DNA from: Sphingomonas sp. CL5.1
GTDB lineage: Bacteria; Pseudomonadota; Alphaproteobacteria; Sphingomonadales; Sphingomonadaceae
DNA length: 64,000 bases
Reading direction: 5' to 3'
Assembly: GCF_013344685.1 (NCBI RefSeq)
Contig: NZ_CP050137.1
Location: 2,156,001 to 2,220,000 of the forward strand
Shown: in pieces, positions 54,044 through 62,605 of the stretch
Layout of the letters: every line of letters starts with the position of its first letter
Position numbering within the stretch: position 1 is the stretch's first letter
Notes under the pieces: generated by a model
Databases searched by the model: none
The model's input: the letters and a program-made list of their open reading frames with translations, nothing else
What the model was told of the DNA's origin: nothing
Program-made: the position numbers and the translations under genes

Positions 54044-54522
54044 TATGCGCCCACCTTGTTCTTGCGGTTCATCGCCGCGATGTCGAGCGGCTCGGGGTTC
54101 TGCGCGGCGTGCGGATGTTCGCTGCCGGCGAAGATGCGCAGGTTGCGCATCTGCTGGCGGCCGAGCGGGCCGCGCGGGATCATGCGCTCGACGGCCTTCT
54201 CGAGCACACGCTCGGGGAAGCGGCCTTCCAGCACCTTGGCGGCGGTGACGCCCTTGATGCCGCCGGCATAGCCGGTGTGCTTGTAATAGATCTTGTCCGC
54301 CAGCTTGTTGCCGGTGAAGCGGATCTTGTCGGCGTTGATGACGATGACATTGTCACCGCAATCGACATGCGGGGTGAAGCTCGGCTTGTGCTTGCCGCGC
54401 AGGACATTGGCGATCACCACCGCCGCGCGACCGACCACCAGGCCATCGGCATCGACGATGTGCCACTTCTTCTCCACCTCGTGCGGCTTGGCCGACTTGG
54501 TGGTCTTCATCAGCGCCTTCAT
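54043..54522 (-). CDS. rplM: 50S ribosomal protein L13
   Basis: A 159-residue ribosomal protein, with [20 protein letters not shown] near residue 19, [17 protein letters not shown] near 57, and the family signature [20 protein letters not shown] near 113. It is an early-assembly protein of the large subunit. A promoter candidate with TTGACT lies about 90 bases upstream. It is the first gene of the rplM-rpsI operon. Confidence 0.98.
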   Translation of the reverse strand: MKALMKTTKSAKPHEVEKKWHIVDADGLVVGRAAVVIANVLRGKHKPSFTPHVDCGDNVIVINADKIRFTGNKLADKIYYKHTGYAGGIKGVTAAKVLEGRFPERVLEKAVERMIPRGPLGRQQMRNLRIFAGSEHPHAAQNPEPLDIAAMNRKNKVGA

Positions 54523-54585
54523 GGCTGTTCGACCTCATCAAAACGAAAGGACGCCGTGCCCGTAAGGCACAGCGCCGACGCGCGG

Positions 54586-54614
54586 CTAATGCGGCAGGGC
54601 GCGCGGGAAGTCAA
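54586..54614 (-). promoter_or_regulatory. sigma-70-like promoter candidate for rplM-rpsI
   Basis: On the minus strand TTGACT (54609-54614) is followed after 17 bases by CATTAG (54586-54591). The -35 box is good (5/6) and the -10 box is weak. The predicted transcript has a leader of about 55 bases that includes a small GTGCC/GGCAC stem-loop at 54556-54570. Confidence 0.45.
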
Positions 54615-54640
54615 GATTTCCGCGCGATCCGTGACGGGTA

Positions 54641-54958
54641 TTATTTTACCGCCTCGGTTGAAGCCGTAATCCACTCGGCCAGCTCGGGCGCGGTTTCGGC
54701 GGGCCAATGCTCGATCGCGGGAAGCGCATAGGGATGGAGTGCGGCGATTCGGGCCATTGCCGCGGGGGCATAGGTGGACATGGTCTTGAGTTGCATCACC
54801 ACCTCGTCCGCCTCCTCGATCACGCCTTCCCAGCGATAGATCGAGCGGCACGGGCCGATGATATTGGCGCAGGCGATCAGATGTTCCTCAAGCAATGTCC
54901 GCGCGATCGCCTCCGCAGCCGCCCGGTCGGGGCAGGTGAACTGGACGATCGCGATCAC
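54641..54958 (-). CDS. cutA: divalent-cation tolerance protein CutA
   Basis: A 105-residue trimeric small protein. CutA landmarks are IVQFTCPDRAAAEAIARTLL at the N-terminus, HLIACANIIGPCRSIYRWEG near 36, and LHPYALPAIEHWP near 77. It has been linked to copper tolerance, but its molecular role is uncertain. The start is a GTG at 54958, which overlaps the ctaA stop as GTGA. No ATG gives a normal N-terminus. Confidence 0.92.
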   Translation of the reverse strand: MIAIVQFTCPDRAAAEAIARTLLEEHLIACANIIGPCRSIYRWEGVIEEADEVVMQLKTMSTYAPAAMARIAALHPYALPAIEHWPAETAPELAEWITASTEAVK

Positions 54959-55983
54959 CGCCGCCGCATGCCGATCGCATGCGCCGCCGCGACCGAGGCG
55001 ATCAGCAGCAGCGCGGCGTTCGCCTGATGCGCGACCGCGATGCCGATCTGCACACCACTGAGCAAGGTGGCGATGCCGAGCGAGACCTGAAGCACGACGA
55101 GCAGCACCACGACCGTCCCGGTCGGTCGCCCGGCGCGCAGCGCGAGCCAGAACAGCCCGCCGGCGGCGACGAAGGCCAGCCAGCGATGAATGAACTGCAC
55201 GACGATCGGGTTGTCGACCGCGTTGCTCAGCGCCGGGGTCAGCATCGGCACGTCGGCGGGGAACAGCGAATCGCCCATTAGCGGCCAACTCGCGAAGGCA
55301 TAGCCGGCGTCCAGCCCGGCGGTGAAGGCGCCATACATGATCTGCGCGGCGAGGAGCAGCAGCGCGAGCAGAGCGAATGGCCGCAGTCGCGCGGGCCGCG
55401 CGAGCGGATCGTGGGCCAGCGCGCCGAGGTCGAGCGCCGTCCATGCGATCGTCGCGAGGATCAGCAGCGCGGTGAGCAGATGCACCGCCAGCCGGATATG
55501 GCTGACATCTGTGCGGACCGACAGGCCGGAACTGACCATCCACCAGCCGATCGCGCCCTGCAGCCCGCCGAGCGCAAGAATCGCGCTCAGCCGCCAGCCA
55601 TAGCCGCGCGGCACGCGGCGCTTCACCGCGAACCAGACGAGCGGCAGCGCGAAGGCGAGGCCGATGAGCCGCCCGAGCACGCGATGGATATATTCCCAGA
55701 AATATATCGCCTTGAACCCGGCGAGCGTCATGCCGCGGTTGAGTTGCTGATATTCGGGGATCTTCTGGTAATTGGCGAACTCCGCCTGCCATTGCGCCTG
55801 ATTGAGCGGGGGGATGACGCCGCTGATCGGCTTCCACTGCGTGATCGACAGGCCGGATTCGGTGAGGCGGGTGATCCCGCCGACGACGACCATCGCGACG
55901 ATCAGCGCGGCGACGCACCAAAGCCAGCGCGCGAGCGTCGCCGGGCGAGCGGTGGAGACATATCCCGGAGTGGGGTGCAACAT
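54955..55983 (-). CDS. ctaA: heme A synthase (COX15/CtaA)
   Basis: A 342-residue inner-membrane protein with about eight helices. It oxidises heme O to heme A for cytochrome aa3 oxidase. The conserved elements are GGITRLTESGLSITQWKPI near residue 37, FWEYIHRVLGRLIG with a heme-ligand His, RLAVHLLTALLI and FIHRWLAFVA with further His ligands, and AVAHQANAALLL near the C-terminus. The start at 55983 gives MLHPTPGYVSTARP. A frame to 56037 would cross the Zur-like site. cutA follows with a four-base overlap. Confidence 0.95.
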   Translation of the reverse strand: MLHPTPGYVSTARPATLARWLWCVAALIVAMVVVGGITRLTESGLSITQWKPISGVIPPLNQAQWQAEFANYQKIPEYQQLNRGMTLAGFKAIYFWEYIHRVLGRLIGLAFALPLVWFAVKRRVPRGYGWRLSAILALGGLQGAIGWWMVSSGLSVRTDVSHIRLAVHLLTALLILATIAWTALDLGALAHDPLARPARLRPFALLALLLLAAQIMYGAFTAGLDAGYAFASWPLMGDSLFPADVPMLTPALSNAVDNPIVVQFIHRWLAFVAAGGLFWLALRAGRPTGTVVVLLVVLQVSLGIATLLSGVQIGIAVAHQANAALLLIASVAAAHAIGMRRR

Positions 55984-56036
55984 GGCTCCGGCCCTAGCCC
56001 ACCCCATACACACTGCCAAGCGGAGCGATTTTATCA

Positions 56037-56053
56037 ATGTGATATTGTAACAT
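56037..56053. promoter_or_regulatory. Zur-box-like palindrome
   Basis: ATGTGATATTGTAACAT is an imperfect 17-base palindrome with six of eight arm positions matching. It is AT-rich in a GC-rich surrounding and has the layout of Fur/Zur operators. It lies 53 bases upstream of ctaA and directly before the merC-like gene, whose partner gene encodes a Zur-type regulator. Autoregulation by zinc is therefore likely but not proven. Confidence 0.5.
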
Positions 56054-56462
56054 GACGCGGGAGGCGCTAAATGGCTCGCGAATGGGAAACACGACTCGCC
56101 TTGGCCGCTTCGCGCTGCTCGACCGGCTTGCGATCATGCTATCGGGTCTGTGCGTCGTGCATTGCCTGGCGAGCGCGGTATTGGTGGCGATGCTTTCCAC
56201 CGTCGGCGGGATGCTCGGCAACCCGATCTTCCACGAGGTCGGGCTGACGCTGGCGATCGGGCTGGGCGGGATCGCGCTGGTGCGCGGCGTGATGCATCAC
56301 GGCTATCTGATGCCGCTGGCGATGGGGTCGCTGGGGCTGGGCATCATGATGGGCGCGCTGTCGCTGCCGCACGATGGCGGCCATGCCGAGGCGTTGTGGA
56401 CGGTGATCGGCGTCGGCATCCTCGCTTTCGGGCACGACTTGAATCGGCGCGCGGAAAACTGA
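56052..56462 (+). CDS. MerC-domain membrane protein
   Basis: A 136-residue inner-membrane protein with four helices. The MerC landmark is LDRLAIMLSGLCVVHCLASA near residue 23, where the Cys residues in GLCVVHCL could bind metal. MerC proteins were first described in mercury operons, but stand-alone copies beside Zur regulators are more likely linked to zinc or other metal handling. The start is uncertain: 56052 lies inside the Zur-like site, and the in-frame ATG at 56082 (MGNTTRLGR) would clear it. Confidence 0.85.
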   Translation: MTREALNGSRMGNTTRLGRFALLDRLAIMLSGLCVVHCLASAVLVAMLSTVGGMLGNPIFHEVGLTLAIGLGGIALVRGVMHHGYLMPLAMGSLGLGIMMGALSLPHDGGHAEALWTVIGVGILAFGHDLNRRAEN

Positions 56463-56510
56463 CGCGCGCGGCGGGTTGTCCCGCGCGGCGGGCGAGCCTA
56501 TTTTCGGATC

Positions 56511-56987
56511 ATGCCCGGCCATGCCCATCATCACCATGAGCCGCGCGGCGAGGATCTGGTCCGTGCCGCGCAGCATACGCTGGAAAGTTCCGGCGAGCAG
56601 TGGACCGCGATGCGCGCCAGCGTGTTCGATGCGCTCGCCGGCTTCGACAAGCCCGCATCCGCCTACGATATCGCCGATGCGGTGTCGAAGCGCGAGGGGC
56701 GGCGGATCGCGGCCAACAGTATCTATCGCATCCTCGACCTGTTCGTCGGCGCGAACCTCGCGCGGCGGGTGGAGAGCGCCAACGCTTATGTCGCCAACGC
56801 GCATCCGGATTGCCGGCACGACTGCATCTTCCTCGTCTGCGATTCGTGCGGGCAGACGACGCACCTCGATGACGACCAACTCACCCGCGCGGTGCGCCGG
56901 GCGGCGGAAGGCGCGGGTTTCTCGCCGGAGCGCCCCGTGATCGAGGTGCGGGGCATCTGCGCGGCATGTGCGCGGGCAGCGGGTTGA
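56511..56987 (+). CDS. zur: Fur-family transcriptional regulator, Zur type
   Basis: A 158-residue metalloregulator. A His-rich start (MPGHAHHHHEP) precedes a winged helix (TAMRASVFDALAGFDKPAS to NSIYRILDLFVGANL). The zinc sites are the two CxxC pairs Cys110/Cys113 in FLVCDSCGQ and Cys150/Cys153 in RGICAACARAA, with further ligands in HPDCRHDCIF. This double-CxxC layout is typical of Zur rather than Fur. It lies 48 bases after the merC-like gene and probably shares its promoter. Confidence 0.88.
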   Translation: MPGHAHHHHEPRGEDLVRAAQHTLESSGEQWTAMRASVFDALAGFDKPASAYDIADAVSKREGRRIAANSIYRILDLFVGANLARRVESANAYVANAHPDCRHDCIFLVCDSCGQTTHLDDDQLTRAVRRAAEGAGFSPERPVIEVRGICAACARAAG

Positions 56988-57039
56988 TCCACCGGCCGCT
57001 GCAATCGACACCGGTTTTCGCGTAGGTTAGGAACGCCGG

Positions 57040-58962
57040 ATGACAGACTTTCCCGAGACGCCATTGCTGGACACGGTTGGGACGCCTGAGGCGTTGCGTG
57101 GTTTGCCGGTGGATCGTTTGCGTCAGGTGGCGGACGAGTTGCGGGCGGAGGTGATTTCGGCGGTGGGCCAGACGGGGGGGCATCTCGGGTCTGGTCTGGG
57201 CGTGGTCGAGCTGACGACGGCGATCCATTATGTGTTCGACACGCCGCGCGACCGGCTGGTGTGGGATGTCGGGCACCAATGCTATCCGCACAAGATCCTG
57301 ACCGGGCGGCGCGACCGGATCCGCACGCTTCGGCAGGGCGGGGGGTTGTCGGGGTTCACGAAGCGGAGCGAGAGCGAGTACGACCCGTTCGGGGCGGCGC
57401 ATTCGTCGACCTCGATCTCGGCGGCATTGGGGTTCGCGATCGCGAACAAGCTCAGCGGCGCGCCGGGCAAGGCGATCGCGGTGATCGGCGACGGGGCGAT
57501 GTCGGCGGGCATGGCCTATGAGGCGATGAACAACGCGGAAGCCGCCGGCAACCGGCTGGTGGTGATCCTCAACGACAACGACATGTCGATCGCGCCGCCG
57601 GTGGGGGGCTTGTCGGCATATCTGTCGCGGATCGCCTCGAGCCGGGAGTTCCTGTCGCTGCGCGAGGTGATGAAGCGGATCGCGCGGCGCTTGCCGCGTC
57701 CGTTCCACAATGCCGCGCGCAAGACCGACGAGTTCGCGCGCGGCATGACGATGGGCGGGACGCTGTTCGAGGAGCTGGGCTTCTATTACGTCGGGCCGAT
57801 CGACGGGCATAACCTCGATCATCTGATCCCGGTGCTGGAGAATGTCCGCGACGCGGAAGAAGGGCCGATCCTCGTCCATGTCGTGACCAAGAAGGGCAAG
57901 GGCTATGCCCCGGCGGAGGCGGCGGCGGACAAGTATCACGGGGTGCAGAAGTTCGACGTGATTACCGGGGCGCAGGCCAAGGCGCCGCCGGGGCCGCCGG
58001 CCTACCAGAACGTGTTCGGCGAGGCGCTGGCGGACGAGGCGGACAAGGACCCGCGCATTGTGGCGATCACAGCCGCCATGCCGTCGGGCACCGGGGTGGA
58101 CCGGTTCGCGAAGCGCCACCCTACCCGTGCGTTCGACGTCGGCATCGCCGAGCAGCATGCGGTGACCTTCGCGGCGGGGCTGGCGGCGCAGGGGATGCGG
58201 CCGTTCTGCGCGATCTACTCGACCTTCCTGCAGCGCGCCTATGACCAGGTGGTGCATGACGTGGCGATCCAGAACCTGCCGGTGCGGTTCGCGATCGACC
58301 GCGCGGGGCTGGTGGGAGCGGACGGGGCGACCCATGCCGGGAGCTTCGACATCACCTATCTCGCCTCGCTGCCGAACTTCGTGGTGATGGCCGCCGCCGA
58401 CGAGGCGGAACTGGTGCATATGGTGCACACCTGCGTGGCGCATGACACGGGGCCGATCGCGGTGCGCTATCCGCGCGGCAACGGCACGGGGGTGGCGCTG
58501 CCGGCGGTCCCGCAGGTGCTGGAGATCGGCAAGGGCCGGGTGGTGCGCGAGGGCAAGACGGTGGCGATCCTGTCGCTGGGTACGCGGCTGGCGGAAGCGT
58601 TGAAGGCGGCGGACGCGCTGGAGGCGAAGGGGCTGTCGACCACGGTGGCGGACCTGCGGTTCGCCAAGCCGCTGGACGAGGCGCTGATCCGTCGGCTGTT
58701 GTCGACGCACGAGGTGGCGGTGACGATCGAGGAGGGGTCGATCGGGGGGCTCGGCGCGCATGTGCTGACGCTGGCGTCGGACGCCGGGCTGATCGATGCC
58801 GGCCTCAAGCTCAGGACCATGCGCCTGCCCGACCGCTTCCAGGACCACGACAAACCGGACACACAATATGCCGACGCCGGACTCGATGCACAGCATATCG
58901 TCAATACCGTGCTCAAAACACTGCGGTGGAATGACGCCGGGAAGCTCGGCGCGACGGCATGA
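57040..58962 (+). CDS. dxs: 1-deoxy-D-xylulose-5-phosphate synthase
   Basis: A 640-residue thiamine-diphosphate enzyme that condenses pyruvate and glyceraldehyde 3-phosphate in the first step of the MEP isoprenoid route. The thiamine-binding segment is [16 protein letters not shown] near residue 150. [12 protein letters not shown] with a conserved His is near 75, [20 protein letters not shown] near 245, and the transketolase Pyr-domain Glu in [17 protein letters not shown] near 369. Length is normal. A 47-residue membrane protein follows with a four-base overlap. Confidence 0.98.
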   Translation: MTDFPETPLLDTVGTPEALRGLPVDRLRQVADELRAEVISAVGQTGGHLGSGLGVVELTTAIHYVFDTPRDRLVWDVGHQCYPHKILTGRRDRIRTLRQGGGLSGFTKRSESEYDPFGAAHSSTSISAALGFAIANKLSGAPGKAIAVIGDGAMSAGMAYEAMNNAEAAGNRLVVILNDNDMSIAPPVGGLSAYLSRIASSREFLSLREVMKRIARRLPRPFHNAARKTDEFARGMTMGGTLFEELGFYYVGPIDGHNLDHLIPVLENVRDAEEGPILVHVVTKKGKGYAPAEAAADKYHGVQKFDVITGAQAKAPPGPPAYQNVFGEALADEADKDPRIVAITAAMPSGTGVDRFAKRHPTRAFDVGIAEQHAVTFAAGLAAQGMRPFCAIYSTFLQRAYDQVVHDVAIQNLPVRFAIDRAGLVGADGATHAGSFDITYLASLPNFVVMAAADEAELVHMVHTCVAHDTGPIAVRYPRGNGTGVALPAVPQVLEIGKGRVVREGKTVAILSLGTRLAEALKAADALEAKGLSTTVADLRFAKPLDEALIRRLLSTHEVAVTIEEGSIGGLGAHVLTLASDAGLIDAGLKLRTMRLPDRFQDHDKPDTQYADAGLDAQHIVNTVLKTLRWNDAGKLGATA

Positions 58963-59102
58963 GCGGCTGGACCAGGGTGATTCTCGCGACGGTGCTGATG
59001 ATCGTCGCGCTGGGTTGCTTCAACCTCTCGCTATGGCGCAGGCTGCGTGCGGCGCGGGAACGCGCGGCGGCGGAAACGGACGATCCTTCCGGCCAGACCT
59101 GA
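58959..59102 (+). CDS. 47-residue single-pass membrane protein
   Basis: ATGAGCGGCTGG at 58959 overlaps the dxs stop as ATGA. The peptide has one hydrophobic helix ([20 protein letters not shown]) followed by a basic/acidic cytoplasmic tail ([16 protein letters not shown]). The composition and codon pattern look coding, and the overlap suggests translational coupling to dxs. No family is recognised. It may be a small membrane anchor or have no conserved role. Confidence 0.55.
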   Translation: MSGWTRVILATVLMIVALGCFNLSLWRRLRAARERAAAETDDPSGQT

Positions 59103-59555
59103 TCTGATCGGAACCTCACGTCCCCGGAAGATGATGGGGGCCGGCGATGCTCTGTCGTGTCAGGATTCCCGCGCCTCGCCGTGCGGGCCGCTTGCGCCTC
59201 GACCACGCGGGCCATTGGCAGGGGCCGCCCGCGCTCGATCGAGATACACAAGTCATCGCTGTTTGCCGTGACGAGCGAGGGGAGGAGAGCGAGTGCGCAG
59301 CATCGTCGCGAAGCCGGCGATTTCGGACGCCTGAGCGTCGTCCATCATGCGGTCGCGATGCAGACGAGAATGGCCGCACGGCGAGCACTTCTCGCCGCGT
59401 GGGCGAGGCCGTGGACCGCCGCTCTAGGGGACGGCCAGCCCACGACCTCGCCTGCGAACATATTTCCACTAAATTGATAGGCAATATACCGTGATCGCCA
59501 CAGCGTCCGGCCGAAGGTGGCTTGCGACGAGCCGCACGAGGCGCGATAGCGGGGC
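59103..59555 (+). other. 453-base stretch without a recognisable gene
   Basis: Frames on both strands are open for 60-150 codons but are Arg-rich, lack family motifs and have no good ribosome sites, so they look like GC-driven noise. No tRNA, rRNA, tmRNA, SRP or RNase P signature was seen. The right end is locally AT-rich (ACTAAATTGATAGGCAATATACC near 59467) and may hold the tlyA promoter. Confidence 0.6.
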
Positions 59556-60290
59556 ATGGCAAAGGTGCGTGCGGATCAATTGCTCGTGGATCGCGGACTG
59601 GCCGAATCGCGCACGCGCGCGCAGGCGCTGATCATGGCTGGGCTGGTGTTCACCGCCGATCGCAAGGTGGAGAAGCCGGGGCAGCAGCTCGTTCCCGATG
59701 TCGCGCTGGATGTGCGCGGGCGCGATCATCCCTGGGCGTCGCGCGGCGGGATCAAGCTGGCACACGGCCTCGACCATTTCGGCTGGAACGTGACCGGCGC
59801 GGTGGCGATCGACGTGGGATCGTCCACCGGCGGCTTTACCGACGTATTGCTCACCAGAGGCGCGGCGCGCGTCTATGCGGTGGACAGTGGCACCAATCAG
59901 CTTGCGTGGAAGCTCAGGCAAGACCCGCGCGTCATCGTCCACGAACAGACCAGCGCGCGCATCCTCACCGCCGCGCATGTACCCGAGCCGGTGGACCTCA
60001 TCGTCTGCGACGCGAGCTTCATTTCGCTGGCGAAGGTGCTGGACGTGCCGCTCGGCTTCGCGGCGCCCGGCGCGCGCGCGCTCGCGCTGATCAAACCGCA
60101 GTTCGAGGCCGGGCGCGACGAGGTGGGGAAGGGCGGCGTCGTACGCGATTCCGCGATCCACGCGCGCGTCTGCGACGAAGTGGCGGCGTGGTTTGGCGGG
60201 CGTGGCTGGCATGTTGTCGGAATCGAGCGCAGCCCGATCACCGGGCCGGAAGGCAATGTCGAATTCCTGATCGCCGCCGTCCGGGAATGA
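59556..60290 (+). CDS. TlyA-family rRNA 2'-O-methyltransferase
   Basis: A 244-residue protein. The N-terminal S4-type RNA-binding domain (MAKVRADQLLVDRGLAESRT, residues 1-60) precedes an FtsJ-like methyltransferase. The SAM loop is AIDVGSSTGGFTDVLLTRGA near residue 84, and IVCDASFISLAKVL is motif IV near 146. TlyA proteins methylate cytidines in 16S and 23S rRNA and influence capreomycin sensitivity. Older annotations call them hemolysins, without good support. It stands alone after the non-coding stretch. Confidence 0.93.
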   Translation: MAKVRADQLLVDRGLAESRTRAQALIMAGLVFTADRKVEKPGQQLVPDVALDVRGRDHPWASRGGIKLAHGLDHFGWNVTGAVAIDVGSSTGGFTDVLLTRGAARVYAVDSGTNQLAWKLRQDPRVIVHEQTSARILTAAHVPEPVDLIVCDASFISLAKVLDVPLGFAAPGARALALIKPQFEAGRDEVGKGGVVRDSAIHARVCDEVAAWFGGRGWHVVGIERSPITGPEGNVEFLIAAVRE

Positions 60291-60369
60291 TCCACCTCCA
60301 CTTGCGATAAATGGTTTACGCCGCCCTCCGCGCACGGCACGTTATCCGGGCCGAAAACAGGGAGGCGAT

Positions 60370-60924
60370 GTGGGAGGATTGGCGTCGAGGGCGCAGTTGC
60401 GCCTGTCATTTCTGCGATGGGCGGTGGTTACCGTCCCGTTGATACTTCTGCTCGGTTTCCTTTCCGGCCGCAGCGTGCCGGTTGGGTCGCAGAGCATATG
60501 GTATCAGGGACTGGTCAAACCGTCGTTCACGCCGCCGGACTGGGTGTTCCCCGTCGCCTGGAGCTTGCTCTATCTTATGATCGGGCTGGCGCTGGCGATG
60601 ATCCTTCACGCGCGGGGAGCACGGGGGCGAGGGCTGGCCATTGCCTTGTTCGTTGTCCAGCTCGTGCTTAACCTCGCCTGGACGCCGCTGTTCTTCGGCG
60701 CGCATCATATCTGGGGCGCGCTCACGGACCTCGTCGCGCTGCTATTGGTCGCGATCGTCACGACGCTGCTGTTCGCCCGCATCCGCAGGATGGCGGCGTG
60801 GCTGATGCTGCCCTATCTGCTGTGGATCACCTTTGCCGGCGTGCTCACGTTGCGCATCGGTGAGTTGAATCCCGGTGCGGAAACACTTGTGCCGGGCGCG
60901 CATACATCCCAGGTAATCGGCTGA
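60370..60924 (+). CDS. tspO: TspO/MBR family tryptophan-rich sensory protein
   Basis: A 184-residue membrane protein with five helices. Family signatures are the WYQGLVKPSFTPPDWVFPVA segment near residue 44 and LNLAWTPLFFGAHHIWGALT near 97, both with conserved Trp and Pro. TspO binds porphyrins and can affect photosystem or stress responses. The start is a GTG at 60370 preceded by GGAGG. An extended N-terminus (about 20 residues) precedes the first helix. Confidence 0.9.
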   Translation: MGGLASRAQLRLSFLRWAVVTVPLILLLGFLSGRSVPVGSQSIWYQGLVKPSFTPPDWVFPVAWSLLYLMIGLALAMILHARGARGRGLAIALFVVQLVLNLAWTPLFFGAHHIWGALTDLVALLLVAIVTTLLFARIRRMAAWLMLPYLLWITFAGVLTLRIGELNPGAETLVPGAHTSQVIG

Positions 60925-60941
60925 GTTCCAGCCGGAAGGTT

Positions 60942-61199
60942 ATGTTGATGCAGTCCGAAAACCGGATGTTCGATGATTTCGTGAAGTTCGTGAACGGCGC
61001 GGCGGGCACGTTCGCCGGGATGGGGCGCGAGGCGCAGGCCGGCGCCCGTGAACGTGCGCGGGAGTGGATCGGCGGACTGGATTTCGTCAGCCGCGACGAG
61101 TTCGAGGCCGTCAAGGCGATGGCTGTCGCCGCACGCGACGAGGCGGACGCGCTGAAGGCGCGGCTCGACAAGCTGGAGGCGGCAAAGGCCAAGGGCTGA
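60942..61199 (+). CDS. ubiK: UbiK-family ubiquinone biosynthesis accessory factor
   Basis: An 85-residue protein with an amphipathic N-terminal helix (SENRMFDDFVKFVNGAAGTF) and a C-terminal coiled coil (RDEFEAVKAMAVAARDEADA, then LKARLDKLEAAKAK). UbiK assists a late ubiquinone assembly complex together with UbiJ in E. coli. The start may be at 60942 or at the in-frame ATG at 60948. Ubiquinone is the expected quinone of sphingomonads. Confidence 0.85.
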   Translation: MLMQSENRMFDDFVKFVNGAAGTFAGMGREAQAGARERAREWIGGLDFVSRDEFEAVKAMAVAARDEADALKARLDKLEAAKAKG

Positions 61200-61290
61200 T
61201 AGAGCGCCCGGCCAGACAACCCACAATTTTAGCGCGACCCGGCCGTCGCGGGCTTTGCGTCCGCGGCGGCCTTCGTGCGATAGGGACGCG

Positions 61291-61803
61291 ATGATGCTTG
61301 ACGAAGCCGAAGACGATCATGAGGCGGCCGCGCCGCTCGACATGCTGGAGCGCTATTACACGGCGCACGGCTGGCCATGCGAACGCCATGACGATGAGAT
61401 CAGCGCCACGGTAAAGGGAAGCTGGACCGAATATGAGGTGCGTGCCCTGTGGCGCGAGGAGGACAGCGTCCTGCAATTCCTCTGCTTTCCGGACGTCAAG
61501 GTAGCCGAGGAGCGCCGTGCGGCGATCCACGAGGCGCTCACTCTGGTCAACGAGCAATTGTGGGTCGGCCATTTCGAGCTTTGGTCGTCGAGCGGAATCC
61601 TGCTCTATCGCCACGCGATGGTGATCGACGGCGATGAGGACGGCGAGCGGATCATGTCGCTCGGCGCGACCGAACTGCTGGTCGAGACGGCGATCGACGA
61701 ATGCGAGCGTTTCTATCCGGTGTTTCAGTTCGTGCTATGGGGCGGCAAGACCCCGCGCGAGGCGATCGCGGCGGCGCTGATCGAGACGCAGGGCGAAGCC
61801 TGA
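61291..61803 (+). CDS. YbjN-domain protein
   Basis: A 170-residue YbjN-fold protein, with LDMLERYYTAHGWPCERHDD near residue 17 and FLCFPDVKVAEERRAAIHEA near 63. The function is unknown. YbjN folds resemble type III secretion chaperones, and alphaproteobacterial copies often precede proC. The start at 61291 (MMLDEAEDD) follows TAGGGACGCG. An earlier ATG at 61255 adds twelve unconserved residues. The stop overlaps the proC start by one base. Confidence 0.88.
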   Translation: MMLDEAEDDHEAAAPLDMLERYYTAHGWPCERHDDEISATVKGSWTEYEVRALWREEDSVLQFLCFPDVKVAEERRAAIHEALTLVNEQLWVGHFELWSSSGILLYRHAMVIDGDEDGERIMSLGATELLVETAIDECERFYPVFQFVLWGGKTPREAIAAALIETQGEA

Positions 61804-62594
61804 TGCGACTCTGGTTGATCGGGTGCGGCAACATGGCCGGCGCGATGCTCGCGCGCTGGATCGACAGCGGCACGGTGCGGGCGGGCGACGTGCATGTCGT
61901 CAATCGCAAGGATCGCGCGCTGCCCGCCGGCGTCCATCAGGCGCGCGAGCTGCCGGCGGAGGGGGCGCCCGATGTCGTCGTGCTCGGGGTCAAGCCGCAA
62001 CAGCTTGCCGATGCCGCCGCGCGCTATGCCGCGCGGCTGCGCGAGGCGCCGATCCTGCTTTCGATTCTCGCTGGCGTGGACGAGGCGGTGCTGTCGCGGG
62101 CCTTCCCCGGGCCGACACCGGTGCCGGTGATGCCCAACCTGCCGGTCGCGCTGGGGCAGGGGGTATGCGTGGTCAACGCGCCTTCGGCTTCCGCCGCGAC
62201 GCGGGCGACCGTGGATGCGCTGCTCGCGCCGCTGGGCGAGGTGATGTGGGCGCGGGGGGCGGAATATGCGGCGGCCTCCACGCTCTCCGGGTGCGGTCCG
62301 GCCTATCTGTTCCGCTTCATCGACGCGCTGGCGAAGGCGGCCACGGCGCTGGGGTTGGGCGAGGCGGATGCCGCGCGGCTTGCGCTCGCCACGGTGCGCG
62401 GCGCGGCGTCACTGGCGGAGGCGGACGGCCGCTCGCCCGCCGTGCTTGCCGATGCGGTGGCCAGCCCCGGCGGGATGACGCGCGCCGGATTGAACGTGCT
62501 TGACGAGGACGGCGCGCTCGATCGACTGGTCCGCGCAACGCTTGCCGCCGCCGCCGCGCGTGGGGAGGAGATGGCGGCAGCCGCGCGCGGCTGA
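61803..62594 (+). CDS. proC: pyrroline-5-carboxylate reductase
   Basis: A 263-residue NADPH-dependent enzyme making proline from pyrroline-5-carboxylate. The cofactor loop is WLIGCGNMAGAMLARWI near residue 4. VLGVKPQQLADA lies near 60, and the C-terminal helical domain contains STLSGCGPAYLFRFIDAL near 160 and SPGGMTRAGLNVL near 221, all family signatures. It shares a base with the ybjN-like stop (TGATG), so the pair is probably translationally coupled. It converges with the MarR-type gene. Confidence 0.95.
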   Translation: MRLWLIGCGNMAGAMLARWIDSGTVRAGDVHVVNRKDRALPAGVHQARELPAEGAPDVVVLGVKPQQLADAAARYAARLREAPILLSILAGVDEAVLSRAFPGPTPVPVMPNLPVALGQGVCVVNAPSASAATRATVDALLAPLGEVMWARGAEYAAASTLSGCGPAYLFRFIDALAKAATALGLGEADAARLALATVRGAASLAEADGRSPAVLADAVASPGGMTRAGLNVLDEDGALDRLVRATLAAAAARGEEMAAAARG

Positions 62595-62605
62595 CCGCAT
62601 GGATT

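Noticed and set aside
56881..58896. 671-codon open frame antisense to dxs
   Set aside because: It mirrors the dxs codons. The product is His/Arg-rich with no domains, a product of high GC at third positions.
59103..59555. RNase P, SRP or tmRNA gene in the dxs-tlyA gap
   Set aside because: None of the conserved core sequences of these RNAs was found on either strand.
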